Counted from the stretch's first letter, positions 44,335 to 54,324 are shown. The stretch is DNA of 63,985 nucleotides from Anaerohalosphaeraceae bacterium (GCA_037479115.1 JBBFLK010000017.1:1-63985), one strand, 5' to 3'. A program made the numbers and translations. The notes: generated by a model from the letters alone, not told the origin.

Positions 44335-45339
44335 TTACGGAATCAGGGCATTGTATATCGGTTGTACCCACTTTTCGTTAACCACATCGTAGAGGATAAA
44401 ATCGGAATCGAATTGCCAATAGGCCCAGCTGAATCCGCATTTTTCGGCGGTGCGGGCGACAAAGGAGATATAACGGACGCGTGAGTCCATATCGGCCTTG
44501 TCATACGCTCCGAACTCGCCGAGGAAAATGGGGCGATTGTTCTTCTGGGCCCATTCCTTGACTTTTCGGAAATCCTCCACAACGGCTTCCTCATCGGCGG
44601 CACTTCGCGGCCAGATGATGCCGGTTTTGTCGGCGTAGGCGGGTGTCCAGCGTGCCCCCTGATGGGTAAACTCCATCGGCTTGTAGTAGTGAACGGTGAC
44701 AATCAGTTTGCGGTCATCCTCCGGCAGCTGCAACGATGGGAGGGCATCGACGGAGTTGTAGTGTGCCGGACCGATGATAACGCCCCGTGTCGGATGGGAT
44801 TTTCGGATGACGGCCAGGGCCTCACGAAAGTATTCATTCCAGAGCTCCTCCGTCAGCTGCCGGTTGGGCTCATTGAGAATCTCAAAGAGCACGGTCGGCG
44901 GGGCGGTCGCAAACTCGGCGGATATCTGCTCCCAAAAGGCCAGAAATTTGGCCCTGTGTGCAGCCGGGTCGGAACCCATTGCATTGTATTCGTGCAGATC
45001 AAGGATGGCCACCAGACCGGCGTCCAGGGACTTCTCCACTGCCCAGCGAAGGGTCCCAAGCCACTGCGGGTCCAGCGAATACGGCGGCTCGTCCCGCATA
45101 AACCGGAACGGGTGAAGATTGATGCGGACGCTCGAAAAGCCGGCCTCTTTGAGCATCTTGAAATACGGCTCTTTGAAGCGGGCCTGCTGGGGCGAACGCC
45201 AAATCGGGTCATAGCCGATAATGTTGACGCCGCGTCCGATTTTCTGATTGAGTGTAAAAATGTCCATTTCTTCTGAAGCCGCCTGAAGAACACCCGCCAG
45301 CGGGATAAGAGCCGAGAAAAACAGCATAAGTTTCTGCAT
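44335..45339 (-). CDS. Secreted glycoside hydrolase family 5 (cellulase-like)
   Basis: 334 residues with a signal peptide of about 20 residues (cleavage after LQA). TIM-barrel GH5: the acid/base Glu lies in FEILNEPNRQL near 155 and the nucleophile Glu in IFLGEFGAYDKAD near 274. VRINLHPFRF near 70 and VTVHYYKPMEFTHQG are further GH5 segments. Likely cuts beta-1,4-linked glucan, mannan or a related polysaccharide outside the cytoplasm. Last of a three-gene - strand set with a sugar porter and a URO-D-family gene. Confidence 0.93.
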   Translation of the reverse strand: MQKLMLFFSALIPLAGVLQAASEEMDIFTLNQKIGRGVNIIGYDPIWRSPQQARFKEPYFKMLKEAGFSSVRINLHPFRFMRDEPPYSLDPQWLGTLRWAVEKSLDAGLVAILDLHEYNAMGSDPAAHRAKFLAFWEQISAEFATAPPTVLFEILNEPNRQLTEELWNEYFREALAVIRKSHPTRGVIIGPAHYNSVDALPSLQLPEDDRKLIVTVHYYKPMEFTHQGARWTPAYADKTGIIWPRSAADEEAVVEDFRKVKEWAQKNNRPIFLGEFGAYDKADMDSRVRYISFVARTAEKCGFSWAYWQFDSDFILYDVVNEKWVQPIYNALIP

Positions 45340-45414
45340 AAATTATCCTTTTTTGAGCCGCAAATATTTACAATTTCATTTTCATAATACCTCCCTTTCG
45401 GCGCAAAGTCAAAA

Positions 45415-46854
45415 TTAACTCCTTTTGTCTGCGAACTCCCGCTCGATTTCTTCCAGCGACTTGCCTTTGGTTTCCGGCAGGAATCGGAGGATGACAAAAA
45501 ACCCGAAAAGACAGATGGCCCCGTACAGCCAGAATGTACCGTGAGGCCCCAGCGAGCGGTTCAGATAGGGAAAGGCCAGAGTCAGCAGGGTGCAGGCAAT
45601 CCAGAGGGAAAGAACGGCGACGGCCATAGCCGCCCCGCGGATGCGGTTGGGGAAAATCTCGGAGATAATCACCCAGGTAATCGGGGCCAGGGACATCGCA
45701 TAAAAGGCGATGGCCGCCAGGACCAGCAGGAGCATAAAGACGCCGCGGACCTGCAGAAAATAGCCCGTGCCGAGAACGGCGTAAATGCCGGCCAGACCGC
45801 CGGCGCCCAGGAGCATCAGGGCCTTGCGTCCGAGGCGGTCCACCGTATAAATCGCCGCAAAGGTAAAGAGCAGATTGACCGTGCCGGTGATGACAATGTT
45901 GAACAGGATATCGCCGACGGAATAGCCCGCCGCGGCGAAGATTTCCTGTGCGTAGTTAAAAATGGAATTGATGCCGCACCACTGCTGGAAGACCGCCAGA
46001 AAGACCCCCAGTGCGATGATTTTCAGCAAACCCGGCTCCAGCAGGTCGCGGAATCGGACGGAGGCGATTTCCTCCTGGGCAAGCGTGGCCTGAATGCTGT
46101 CGGCCTCCTGACAGGCGTATTCCCACCCGCCGATTTTTTCCAGAACGGTTCGGGCCTGATTGAGTTTGCCGTATTTGACCAGCCAGCGCGGGCTTTCCGG
46201 CAGCAGGAACATCAGGACAAAAAAACCGAAGGCGGGCAGGGTCTCTGCTCCGAACATCCACCGCCAGCCGACCCGGCCGTGCCAGCCCGCCAGAATATCC
46301 GCAGAAGAGGCCTCCGGCGATAAGGGATGCGAGCGGGCCAGCATCCAGTTGACCCACTGCGCCGCCAGAACCCCGATGACGATGGTCAGCTGATTGATGG
46401 AGACCAAACGGCCTCGAATGGGTGCCGGAGACATCTCCGCAATGTACATCGGGGACAGGTTGGAGGCCAGCCCGATGCCCAGTCCGCCGAGGATGCGGGC
46501 CAGCGAATAATCCGTAAGCGTTTGGCTGAAGGCCGTCCAGAGGGCCGAGACGGTAAACAGAAAGCCCGCCCCAATCAGCAGGCGTTTGCGTCCGAACCGG
46601 TCGGACAGCACGCCGGACAGCACGGCCCCGAAGATACAGCCGACCAGAGCACTGCTCTGGGCCCAGCCCCGCAGAAACGGGGTGTCATCCGTAATTTGGA
46701 AATAGGGTTCGTAAAAGGGTTTGGCGCCGCCGACAACTACCCAGTCATAGCCGAAGAGCAGCCCTCCCATGGCGGCCACCAGACAAACCCGCCACAAAAA
46801 GGCCCGGTTGTATTCAACGGCCCCGGCATCCAAGTTCGATTCTTTGTGTGTCAT
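45415..46854 (-). CDS. MFS sugar transporter (sugar porter family)
   Basis: 479 residues, twelve membrane segments. Sugar-porter signatures: GYDWVVVGGAKPFYEP in the first segment region, DRFGRKRLLIGA after segment 2, PESPRWLVKYGK before the central loop, VDRLGRKALMLLG after segment 8, and PETKGKSLEEIE at the C-terminus. Likely a proton-sugar symporter of the XylE/GlcP type, taking up the product of the GH5 enzyme. 17 bp downstream of the URO-D-family gene; 75 bp before the GH5 gene. Confidence 0.94.
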   Translation of the reverse strand: MTHKESNLDAGAVEYNRAFLWRVCLVAAMGGLLFGYDWVVVGGAKPFYEPYFQITDDTPFLRGWAQSSALVGCIFGAVLSGVLSDRFGRKRLLIGAGFLFTVSALWTAFSQTLTDYSLARILGGLGIGLASNLSPMYIAEMSPAPIRGRLVSINQLTIVIGVLAAQWVNWMLARSHPLSPEASSADILAGWHGRVGWRWMFGAETLPAFGFFVLMFLLPESPRWLVKYGKLNQARTVLEKIGGWEYACQEADSIQATLAQEEIASVRFRDLLEPGLLKIIALGVFLAVFQQWCGINSIFNYAQEIFAAAGYSVGDILFNIVITGTVNLLFTFAAIYTVDRLGRKALMLLGAGGLAGIYAVLGTGYFLQVRGVFMLLLVLAAIAFYAMSLAPITWVIISEIFPNRIRGAAMAVAVLSLWIACTLLTLAFPYLNRSLGPHGTFWLYGAICLFGFFVILRFLPETKGKSLEEIEREFADKRS

Positions 46855-46871
46855 CGTGCTCCTTGTGTTTA

Positions 46872-48164
46872 TTATTTCCGTGCATCATCAATCGCCCGAA
46901 ACATCGCCAGAAGGTTTTCGGTTGGGACATTGCTCTGGACATTGTGGATGCTGTTAAAGACATAGCCGCCGTTTCGACTGAAGATGTCGATGCGCTCCCG
47001 CACCTGCCGATAGACCTCCTCGGGCGTTCCGAACGGCAGGGTCTGCTGGGTATCGACGCCGCCGCCCCAGAAAACCAATTGGTCGCCGAACTCGTTCTTG
47101 AGCCGAACGGGGTCCATGTCCGCCGCAGAACATTGGACGGGATTGAGCACATCGAACCCCGCATCAATCAGGTCCGGAATCAGCGGATAAATGGAGCCGC
47201 AGGAATGAATGAAGACTTTCCATTTCGTCAGCTTATGGATTTTGTCATTCACGGCCTTCTGGAATGGCTTGTACAAATCGCGGTACATCTGCGGGCTGAG
47301 AAACGGCCCCCGCTGCGTGCCGAAATCCGTGCCGCTCACAAAGACCACCTGCACCTTATCGCCCAGCGCGGCGGCCAGCCGTTCAATGTTCTTCAGGCCG
47401 ATTTCGCACTGATATTCAAACACCTTATACACATAATCCCGGCGGGTTACCGTAGAGACGTACCATTCTTCGACATCCCGGATGCCCCGGGGGTGTTTGA
47501 GCCACGGGGCGGGCACGAGGGCGATATCCCCAAAGGCCAGCCCGGGGAAGGTCAGGTAGATTCCGGCATCAGTGTTTTCGTAATACCAATCGACCTGCCG
47601 CTTGAAATGGGCGATGTCGGCCTCGGAGAGCAGCCCGAACTCCTCGCAGTTGTCCCGCCAGTCCAGTTTCTCCTCCACGATCGGCTCCTGACGCCGAATC
47701 GAATCCCAGAACCAGCTGTGTTTGGGCATTTTGGCACAGGGCGGGACGGTTGTATCCCCCTGCGGGTACATCAGCAGGTCGCCTTTGGCATCCGTGGTCC
47801 AGTTGAATCGCTCCGGCACAAGAACCTCCGTGCCGTCGGCGGGCATTCGGAAGGGTTTCCAGCCGGTGTTTTCAAAGCCGAACATATTGCAGCGGGGATG
47901 GACGCCCACGACATCCAGACCCAGTGCCCGGCGCAGCGGCTCGTCGATTTCCCCGAGCATCTGATAGGGCTCGATGACTTTAACACGATAATCCGGCTCT
48001 CCCAGCACTGCCTGCCGGAGCCGATGGACGGCACAAACCCCCATTCCCGTCTGCCCCCCGGCCCCGAAATCCACACAGAGCCGATCGGGTATCTTGTGGT
48101 CCAGAACCGCCTGAAGACGCTCTCGAGACGTCCAGGATTGTGTATTTGTCTTTTTATTCATCCG
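46872..48164 (-). CDS. URO-D-family protein (methyltransferase-like), not hemE
   Basis: 430 residues, longer than HemE (about 350). TIM-barrel URO-D/CIMS-type: SRERLQAVLDHKIPDRLCVDFG at the N-terminus is quoted here in part (SRERLQAVLDHK). FIHSCGSIYPLIPDLIDAGFD is the central family block (FIHSCGS with the His-Cys pair). ILNPVQ appears as VLNPVQ. Members in anaerobes move methyl groups to cobamide or coenzyme M. Here, next to a sugar porter and GH5, it may demethylate a methylated sugar or aglycone; this is inference. ATG 48164 has GGAG 8 bases upstream; a frame to 48230 exists. Confidence 0.8.
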   Translation of the reverse strand, partial: RMNKKTNTQSWTSRERLQAVLDHKIPDRLCVDFGAGGQTGMGVCAVHRLRQAVLGEPDYRVKVIEPYQMLGEIDEPLRRALGLDVVGVHPRCNMFGFENTGWKPFRMPADGTEVLVPERFNWTTDAKGDLLMYPQGDTTVPPCAKMPKHSWFWDSIRRQEPIVEEKLDWRDNCEEFGLLSEADIAHFKRQVDWYYENTDAGIYLTFPGLAFGDIALVPAPWLKHPRGIRDVEEWYVSTVTRRDYVYKVFEYQCEIGLKNIERLAAALGDKVQVVFVSGTDFGTQRGPFLSPQMYRDLYKPFQKAVNDKIHKLTKWKVFIHSCGSIYPLIPDLIDAGFDVLNPVQCSAADMDPVRLKNEFGDQLVFWGGGVDTQQTLPFGTPEEVYRQVRERIDIFSRNGGYVFNSIHNVQSNVPTENLLAMFRAIDDARK

Positions 48165-48230
48165 TTTTCTCCACACCGGTGCGGCCTTCCGCCTTCCTCC
48201 TTTTTGCCCTTCCGCAGAAAAAGCCGGCAA

Positions 48231-51200
48231 TCACGCCGTTTCTCCCTCTGAAACCGCCGACGGCTCCGCAGGGACAAACCGCCGAATCAGGCGGACGGCA
48301 TCGTCCACTATCACATACAGACAAGGCACCAGAATCAGCGTCACCACCGTGGAAAAGAGAATTCCAAATCCCAGCGAGATTGCCATTGGAATCATAAAGC
48401 GAGCCTGCCGGGAGGTTTCAAAAATCATCGGCGCCAGTCCGCCGAAGGTCGTCAGCGTGGTGAGCATCACGGGACGGAAGCGGCGGACAGCCGCCTGATG
48501 CATCGCCTCAAAGGCCGAAAGGGCCGAATCTTCCCGCCGGAGCCGGTTGGCATAATCAATCAGCACCAGCGAATCATTCACCACCACGCCGGACAGGGCC
48601 ACAATCCCCATCATGCTCATCACCGACAGCTCATAGCCCATCATCAAATGGCCCAGAACCGCCCCGACGATTCCGAATGGGATGGCCACCATCACAATCA
48701 CCGGCTGGACATAACTGCGAAACGGGATGGCCAGCATCGCATAAATGGCCGCCAGCGCCATCAGAAACCCGCGCCACAGCGACTGCATGCTCTCGGCCCA
48801 GTCGGCCTGGCGCCCCTCCCAGGCGTACGACAGCCCGGGAAAATCGTACTGAAGCTTCGGGAGAATCTCCTGAACCAGGGTCTCTTTGACCTGATTGGTC
48901 TGGCCGATGGGTTCGACATTTGCGGTTACGGTCACTGTGCGGCGTCCGTTGCGCCGATTGATACTCGTATAGGAACGTCCGCGCTCCACCGAGGCCGCCT
49001 GACGGAGAGGAATTTCCGTTCCATAAGGCGTTCGAATCAGCAGCTCCTCGACATCGTATTCGCTGCGGCGCTGTTCCGGGGGAAATTTAACCCGAACTCG
49101 AATTTCATTGCGTCCCCGCTGCTGGCGGAGGGCTTCAGCCCCGTAAAAGGCGTTTCGAATCTGTCGGGCGATTTCCCGAACCGTCAGCCCGAGGCTCTGG
49201 CCTTCCGGGGTCATGCGGAAATTGAGCTGCTGCTTGCCGGGAGTGTACCCGTCGTTGATATCCTTGACATTGGGAAAATCCGCCAGCAGAGCCGCCAGTT
49301 TTTCGCTGGCCTGGTCCAGCACCTCGATATCCCGATGGCTCAGTTCAATCGTCAGCGCCGCTCCCGAGCCGGGCCCGCCGCGGTCGGCCTCAAAAAGAAT
49401 GGACTCCAGACCGGGAATCTGCCCGACCTTCTCCCGCCACAGCTGCGCGACGCGTGTGGTGCTGATGGGCCGCACACCCGGGTCCGTCAAAAAGATTCGG
49501 ACATCAATGCTGTCTTCATCCACGACGGCAAAGACCCCTTTGCTGAGCCGCTCCTTTCCGTTTTCCTCGATGATTTCCTGCGCTTTTTCCATCAGCAGGC
49601 GGCAGACCGCCATCACCCGCTCCTGAGCACTTCCGAAGGGCAGCGTCGCCCGCACGGCGGCGAAATCCGACTCGACCCGCGGCATCAGGATCATCCCGAT
49701 TCGTCCGCTGAGCACAATCCCCAGCACAATCAGAAAACCGGAAAACCCGACCGCGACGGTCAAAAACCGTACATGAATGCTGCGGTCAATCAGCGGAGCC
49801 ACGACCGAGTCCACAAATCGCTCAAACTGACGGCTGAAGGCCTGCTGGCGGCTGTGGAGAAAAACCGCCAGAGGATGACGGCTCCGCGGGCGGGTGTGGG
49901 CCAGATGCGCCGGCAGAATCAGCAAACTCTCCACCAAGGAGATCAGAAAAACCGTAATAACCACCAGCGGAACCGTCTTCCAGATTTTGCCCATGACACC
50001 TGGGATAAAGTAGAGAGGCAGAAACGCTGCAATATTGGTTAAAATGCTGAAACTGACGGGCATAGCGACATCCCGGGCCCCCTGCACGGCCGCCCGAAAG
50101 AACCCCATGCCCCGCTTGCGGTACTCGTAAATATTTTCTCCGACCACAATCGCATCATCCACCACAATACCCAGGGCGATGATGTAGGCAAACATGGAAA
50201 TCATATTGATGGTGACATCCAGACTGGGCAGGAAGAGAAAGGAACCGAGAAACGAAATCGGAATGCCGAGCATCACCCACAGCGCCAGCTTGATTTCCAG
50301 AAACAGCCCCAACAGCAAAATCACCAGCATCAGACCATAAAAGGCGTTTTTCAACAGCAGGGTCAGCCGCTGCCGATAGACATCCGCCCTATCCTGTGTA
50401 ATGACCCAGCGGACTCCTTCGGGCAGCTGCGGTTCCAGCCTTCTCATCGCCCGCTGAACGGCCTCGGAGACTCCAATCGGGGTTTGGTCTCCCACCCGAA
50501 AGACGCTGATGCCGACGGCCCGTTTGCCGTCAAAGAAAGCCATCCGGTCCACATCGGCAAAATCATCCCGCACCTGGGCGATATCTTCCAGCCGAAGGAC
50601 CGTGCCGGAGGCGGTTGTGACAATCGGAATTTGAGCAAACTCCCTTGCCCAGAGGCGACGTTCGGTCACTCGCAGCAGGATTTCTCCGCCGCTGGTTTCC
50701 ACATGGCCGCCGGGCAGCTCCAGTGCCGCCGCCCGAATGCGGTCCGCTACCGCCTGAAGCGTCAGGCCGTAGGCCCGAAGCGTCTCCTGCGGAATCAGAA
50801 CCTGCAGTTCATAATCGCGGGCGCCGGCCAGTTCCACCTGGGTAATGCCCGGCTCCTGCAGCAGCCCGTCGCGGACCTCCTCGGCCACCTCCCGCAGAAC
50901 CCATTCGGACACATCCCCGTACAGCTGAAGTTCGACAATCTGCTGGCGGCGCATAGCCAAAGAGACCCTCGGCCGTTCGGCATCCTCCGGAAAGGTTGTG
51001 ATGCGGTCGATTTCCTGTTTGATATCCTGATAGACGCGCTGGCGGTCAAACCCTTCAATAATCTCCGCTGTGACGGTGCCGAATCCTTCCGAGGCAACTG
51101 CGGTAATCTCTTTGATGCCTTCCAGACCGCGAATCGCCTCCTCCACGGCCAGAATGATGCCCTGCTCCACCTCCTCCGGACTGGACCCCGGATAAGGCAC

Positions 51201-51374
51201 GCGGACAATCACCAAATCCAAATCAAACTCGGGAAAGACTTCCTGACGAACATTCAGGGCGAAAAAGAAGCCGCCGACCAGAAAGACAATCATCATCAGA
51301 TTCGGCGTGACACGGTTGTCCGTCATCCAGCCGATCAGACCGCGGGTATCCTCCGGTGCCGGACGATGATTCAT
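48231..51374 (-). CDS. RND efflux pump, inner-membrane permease
   Basis: 1047 residues, AcrB-like: twelve membrane segments and two large periplasmic loops. The proton-relay Asp pair is in ALGIVVDDAIVVGENIYEY (segment 4). The N-terminus NRVTPNLMMIVFLVGG and the block YPGSSPEEVEQGI are RND hallmarks. Substrate class (drug, metal or envelope lipid) cannot be told. Overlaps the adaptor gene by 4 bp (ATGA); third gene of the efflux operon. Confidence 0.96.
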   Translation of the reverse strand: MNHRPAPEDTRGLIGWMTDNRVTPNLMMIVFLVGGFFFALNVRQEVFPEFDLDLVIVRVPYPGSSPEEVEQGIILAVEEAIRGLEGIKEITAVASEGFGTVTAEIIEGFDRQRVYQDIKQEIDRITTFPEDAERPRVSLAMRRQQIVELQLYGDVSEWVLREVAEEVRDGLLQEPGITQVELAGARDYELQVLIPQETLRAYGLTLQAVADRIRAAALELPGGHVETSGGEILLRVTERRLWAREFAQIPIVTTASGTVLRLEDIAQVRDDFADVDRMAFFDGKRAVGISVFRVGDQTPIGVSEAVQRAMRRLEPQLPEGVRWVITQDRADVYRQRLTLLLKNAFYGLMLVILLLGLFLEIKLALWVMLGIPISFLGSFLFLPSLDVTINMISMFAYIIALGIVVDDAIVVGENIYEYRKRGMGFFRAAVQGARDVAMPVSFSILTNIAAFLPLYFIPGVMGKIWKTVPLVVITVFLISLVESLLILPAHLAHTRPRSRHPLAVFLHSRQQAFSRQFERFVDSVVAPLIDRSIHVRFLTVAVGFSGFLIVLGIVLSGRIGMILMPRVESDFAAVRATLPFGSAQERVMAVCRLLMEKAQEIIEENGKERLSKGVFAVVDEDSIDVRIFLTDPGVRPISTTRVAQLWREKVGQIPGLESILFEADRGGPGSGAALTIELSHRDIEVLDQASEKLAALLADFPNVKDINDGYTPGKQQLNFRMTPEGQSLGLTVREIARQIRNAFYGAEALRQQRGRNEIRVRVKFPPEQRRSEYDVEELLIRTPYGTEIPLRQAASVERGRSYTSINRRNGRRTVTVTANVEPIGQTNQVKETLVQEILPKLQYDFPGLSYAWEGRQADWAESMQSLWRGFLMALAAIYAMLAIPFRSYVQPVIVMVAIPFGIVGAVLGHLMMGYELSVMSMMGIVALSGVVVNDSLVLIDYANRLRREDSALSAFEAMHQAAVRRFRPVMLTTLTTFGGLAPMIFETSRQARFMIPMAISLGFGILFSTVVTLILVPCLYVIVDDAVRLIRRFVPAEPSAVSEGETA

Positions 51375-52624
51375 AGAGCGCCTCCTGACGAATCAGAAAG
51401 AACGTTCTGGGGTCCGGAGGGCTGCTCCGTTCGAAGAAGCATTCCGTCCACAGCACCGGACAAATCGGTGGTGACAATCCGCTCTCCGTCTTTCAAACCG
51501 TCGCGGACATAAAGCACCTCCTGGCCCCGAAAAACCGTCCGGATGGGGCGAATCCGCAGCCGATTCTGCTCATCCATCAGCCAGACCTGACTGCCGTTTC
51601 GAATGTACTCGCGCGGAACAGCAAACACATCGCGGGCCTCCCGTCCGATGATTTCAGCCCGCACATACGAACCCAGAAGCAACGGCGGCAGCGTCTGTCC
51701 TTCGGGCGACTCCAGCGGCGAAGACACAGAAACCAGAAGCCGGGCCATCCGCCCCTGCTCTTCCAGATGCGGCAGAAGCCGCAGCACCCGTCCGAGGCGG
51801 AAAATCTGCTGTCCCCACGCCGGGTCGGTGATGCGCACCTCCGCACCGCCCTCGAACCCATCCGCAGGAATCTCAATCCAGGCCAGCTGATCAACCGGCA
51901 CCAGCACCTGAACCCAGAATTCATCCACCCCAACCAGCGCCGCCAAGGGGGTGGTGGGAGAAACGCGAGAACCCAGTTCGGCATATTTGGTCCGAATCAC
52001 AGCCCGAAACGGAGCGCGGACGGTACACCGCTGCAGGTCCAGCTGCGCCTGGCGCACGGCCGCCTCCGCCGCTTCTGCAGCCGCTTTTTTAGCAGCCAGA
52101 TAGGGGCGACGAAGAATCAGGTCCTCATCCGCTTCGTCCGGAACCTCCCCGAGCATCCGATATTCCCGCTGGGCAACCCGCTGACTGCCCTCCTCAATCT
52201 TCAGAGCCAGCCGCGCCTGCTCCAGTTCACTCTGCCTCTGCGCCAGAGCCGTCTCGTAATTGCGTCGGTCAATCTCATACAGCATCTGTCCCGCCTCCAC
52301 AATCCCGCCGGGCAGAACCTCAGGAGCCATTGTTTCCACCAGACCGGACACCTCCGGATAGAGCACAACCTCCCGGGCCGCCGTGACGGTGCCCATCGCC
52401 TGAATCACCACCGGCAGCGTCTGACGGCAGAGAGTCTGCACCGTCACCAGCCGCGCCTGCTGGTCAGCCGGACGACGCGGAGCCCGGGGGCGGGTTTCCA
52501 GCTGATACCGAAAATACAGGACCGCCGCCGCCGCAATCAGCAGCGGCAGAAGATACTGTACAAAGAACCGAAACACCTTTCTCCACGTTCCGGCTGACGA
52601 AGTTAATTCCTTACGATTTTGCAT
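51371..52624 (-). CDS. RND efflux periplasmic adaptor (membrane fusion protein)
   Basis: 417 residues, HlyD/AcrA family. An N-terminal membrane anchor (about 15-37), then lipoyl and helical-hairpin parts (YRQSELEQARLALKIEEGS region, two heptad-rich helices of about 110-190), and beta-barrel domains (TKYAELGSRVSPTTPLAAL near 215). ATG 52624 with GAGG upstream is chosen; GTG 52636 overlaps the previous stop as GTGA and is also possible. Links the permease to the TolC-like channel. Confidence 0.94.
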   Translation of the reverse strand: MQNRKELTSSAGTWRKVFRFFVQYLLPLLIAAAAVLYFRYQLETRPRAPRRPADQQARLVTVQTLCRQTLPVVIQAMGTVTAAREVVLYPEVSGLVETMAPEVLPGGIVEAGQMLYEIDRRNYETALAQRQSELEQARLALKIEEGSQRVAQREYRMLGEVPDEADEDLILRRPYLAAKKAAAEAAEAAVRQAQLDLQRCTVRAPFRAVIRTKYAELGSRVSPTTPLAALVGVDEFWVQVLVPVDQLAWIEIPADGFEGGAEVRITDPAWGQQIFRLGRVLRLLPHLEEQGRMARLLVSVSSPLESPEGQTLPPLLLGSYVRAEIIGREARDVFAVPREYIRNGSQVWLMDEQNRLRIRPIRTVFRGQEVLYVRDGLKDGERIVTTDLSGAVDGMLLRTEQPSGPQNVLSDSSGGAL

Positions 52625-52632
52625 CGGAAACC

Positions 52633-54030
52633 TCACTGTGCAGGTTCAGTCATCGGCCATGGTCCCGCAATAGCCCGGCACAAATCGATTCGCCGCTCCA
52701 GATGAATGCGCTCGGCGGCCAGGACCTGACGCTCCAGTGACTGCTCGGACAACAGAGCCTCGAGCACACGCAGATAATCGACCTGTCCCTGCAGATATTT
52801 GGTCTGGACAGTCTGACGGGCCTGCCGGGCCAACTGGAGCTGAAGACGAAGATTGTCCGTCAGCTGCTGCTGACTTCGGTTTTCCTCGAGAGCCTCTTCG
52901 GTCTCCTGCAGAGCCGTCAGGAGTTTCTGCGCGTATTGATGAAGGCGTTCAGACCGAACGGCCTGCCGTTTTCGCACCTCGGCCTTGCGGTATCCGGCAT
53001 CCCAAAGGGGGCCGACCGCATCCGCCGCCAGCCGACCCAGCCAGTCTTCAAACAACTCGCGCACCCGCTCGGCGGAGGTCTGCGCCGTGGCGGTCAATGT
53101 GATTTTGGGATACTGGTCGGCAATCGCTGCGGCCAGCCGCTGGTCAGCCACGGCAGCCGCTTTGTAGGCGGAAGCCACATCGGGCCGGCGCAGGAGCGTT
53201 TGAGCAGGCAGTCCGACATCCGGCAGCGGAGGCAGCACAGGCAGCGAATCCGGAACGTCAAAAGAGTTCTGCGCCGGCATTCGGCCCAGCAGAACCGCCA
53301 GCTGATACTCCAAAAGCGTCCGTGTTTTTTGGGCCTCAATTTCCTGACCGCGGGTCGATTCCACCAGCTGACGCTGGCGCAGGACATCGGCGGCGGTCCC
53401 CTGCCCTTGTCCGAAGCGCATCTGAACAAGCTCCAAAACCCGTTCATTGGTCCGCCGCTGTTCCTCAAGGAGTGCCTGCTGGAGCCGGGTCTCCAAAAGA
53501 CGATACCAGGTTCGAGCGGCTGAGGCACTGAGCGAAACGGCGGCCGCCGCCAGGTCATCGCGGGCAGCTTGTGCATCCAGCAGGGCCGCCTGACGAGTCG
53601 AACGCACACGTCTCCATAAATCGACCTCATAAGAGGCCGTCAGACCGGCGGTATAACCGCTGGAATACAGAACCTGCTCGGACACCTCGCGGCGCGTTCG
53701 GGCCGCCTGAGCCGAGTACTGAACAGCAGGAAACAGAGAAGCCCCCGCCTGGACAGCCGCCTCTTCGGCCTGCCGGAGCCGGTCCCAGGCGGAACGAATC
53801 GTAAAATTGTTCCCGAGGGCCTCCTCTACCAAAGCATTCAACATAGGATCGTTGAACGACTCCCACCATTTTTCCGGCAGGACGCCCGTGCCGCTTTGGG
53901 AAAACCGTTGCGGGATTTCGAGGGGAATCGAAGGCGGTTCGGGCTGCCGGCAGCCGATGCAGAACAAAACCGCTGCCAGAACGCCCAAACGCGCCGCGGA
54001 TGGTTTCTTTCGAGTCCGCCCGTCCATCAT
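52633..54030 (-). CDS. TolC-family outer-membrane efflux lipoprotein (NodT type)
   Basis: 465 residues. Lipoprotein signal peptide ending at IG-Cys27. Two TolC repeats with long helices; ASYEVDLWRRVRSTRQAALLDA at about 125-147 (in part: YEVDLWRRVRS) is the classic NodT/OprM block and LLRRPDVASA near 275 the second. PLWDAGYRKAEV is also a family block. First gene of the operon, with AGGGGA directly before the first ATG. Confidence 0.95.
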   Translation of the reverse strand: MMDGRTRKKPSAARLGVLAAVLFCIGCRQPEPPSIPLEIPQRFSQSGTGVLPEKWWESFNDPMLNALVEEALGNNFTIRSAWDRLRQAEEAAVQAGASLFPAVQYSAQAARTRREVSEQVLYSSGYTAGLTASYEVDLWRRVRSTRQAALLDAQAARDDLAAAAVSLSASAARTWYRLLETRLQQALLEEQRRTNERVLELVQMRFGQGQGTAADVLRQRQLVESTRGQEIEAQKTRTLLEYQLAVLLGRMPAQNSFDVPDSLPVLPPLPDVGLPAQTLLRRPDVASAYKAAAVADQRLAAAIADQYPKITLTATAQTSAERVRELFEDWLGRLAADAVGPLWDAGYRKAEVRKRQAVRSERLHQYAQKLLTALQETEEALEENRSQQQLTDNLRLQLQLARQARQTVQTKYLQGQVDYLRVLEALLSEQSLERQVLAAERIHLERRIDLCRAIAGPWPMTEPAQ

Positions 54031-54045
54031 TCCCCTTTAATGACA

Positions 54046-54069
54046 ATTATATTAGATATACTATATCTA
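54046..54069 (-). promoter_or_regulatory. Efflux operon promoter with palindromic operator candidate
   Basis: A perfect TATAAT -10 on the - strand (54051-54046). One base upstream is the palindrome TAGATATA-G-TATATCTA (54069-54053), in the position between -10 and -35. Typical of a TetR- or MarR-type repressor site. No regulator gene is adjacent. Confidence 0.6.
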
Positions 54070-54248
54070 TTAGCCGCTGTTTCGGCGCCGCCTCCCTCGA
54101 TCTACTTAAAAACAAGAACGCTGAATCCTAAAGCAATCTTTCAAAAAGAATCAACAGATTTTTGGAAGAAGAAAGATTTGCCGAAAATGGCTGGCCGACT
54201 GGGAATGCCTCTCCTCCAATCGTCCGGTTGTTTGCTCCGGCAGCTGAA

Positions 54249-54324
54249 TCGGGGAGACAGGATTTGAACCTGCGACCTCTGCGTCCCGAACGCAGCGCTC
54301 TAAGCCAAGCTGAGCTACTCCCCG
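54249..54324 (-). tRNA. tRNA-Pro (CGG)
   Basis: A complete cloverleaf reads on the - strand: acceptor CGGGGAG/CTCCCCG with discriminator A, D stem GCTC/GAGC, anticodon stem CTGCG/CGCAG with loop TTCGGGA (anticodon CGG), T stem GCAGG/CCTGT with loop TTCAAAT. The C1-G72 pair and A73 are proline-type. CCA is not encoded. Confidence 0.95.

Noticed and set aside
46872-48164. hemE (uroporphyrinogen decarboxylase of heme synthesis)
   Set aside because: Too long, lacks the typical HemE N-terminal RQAGR-type motif, and lies in a carbohydrate operon without heme genes.
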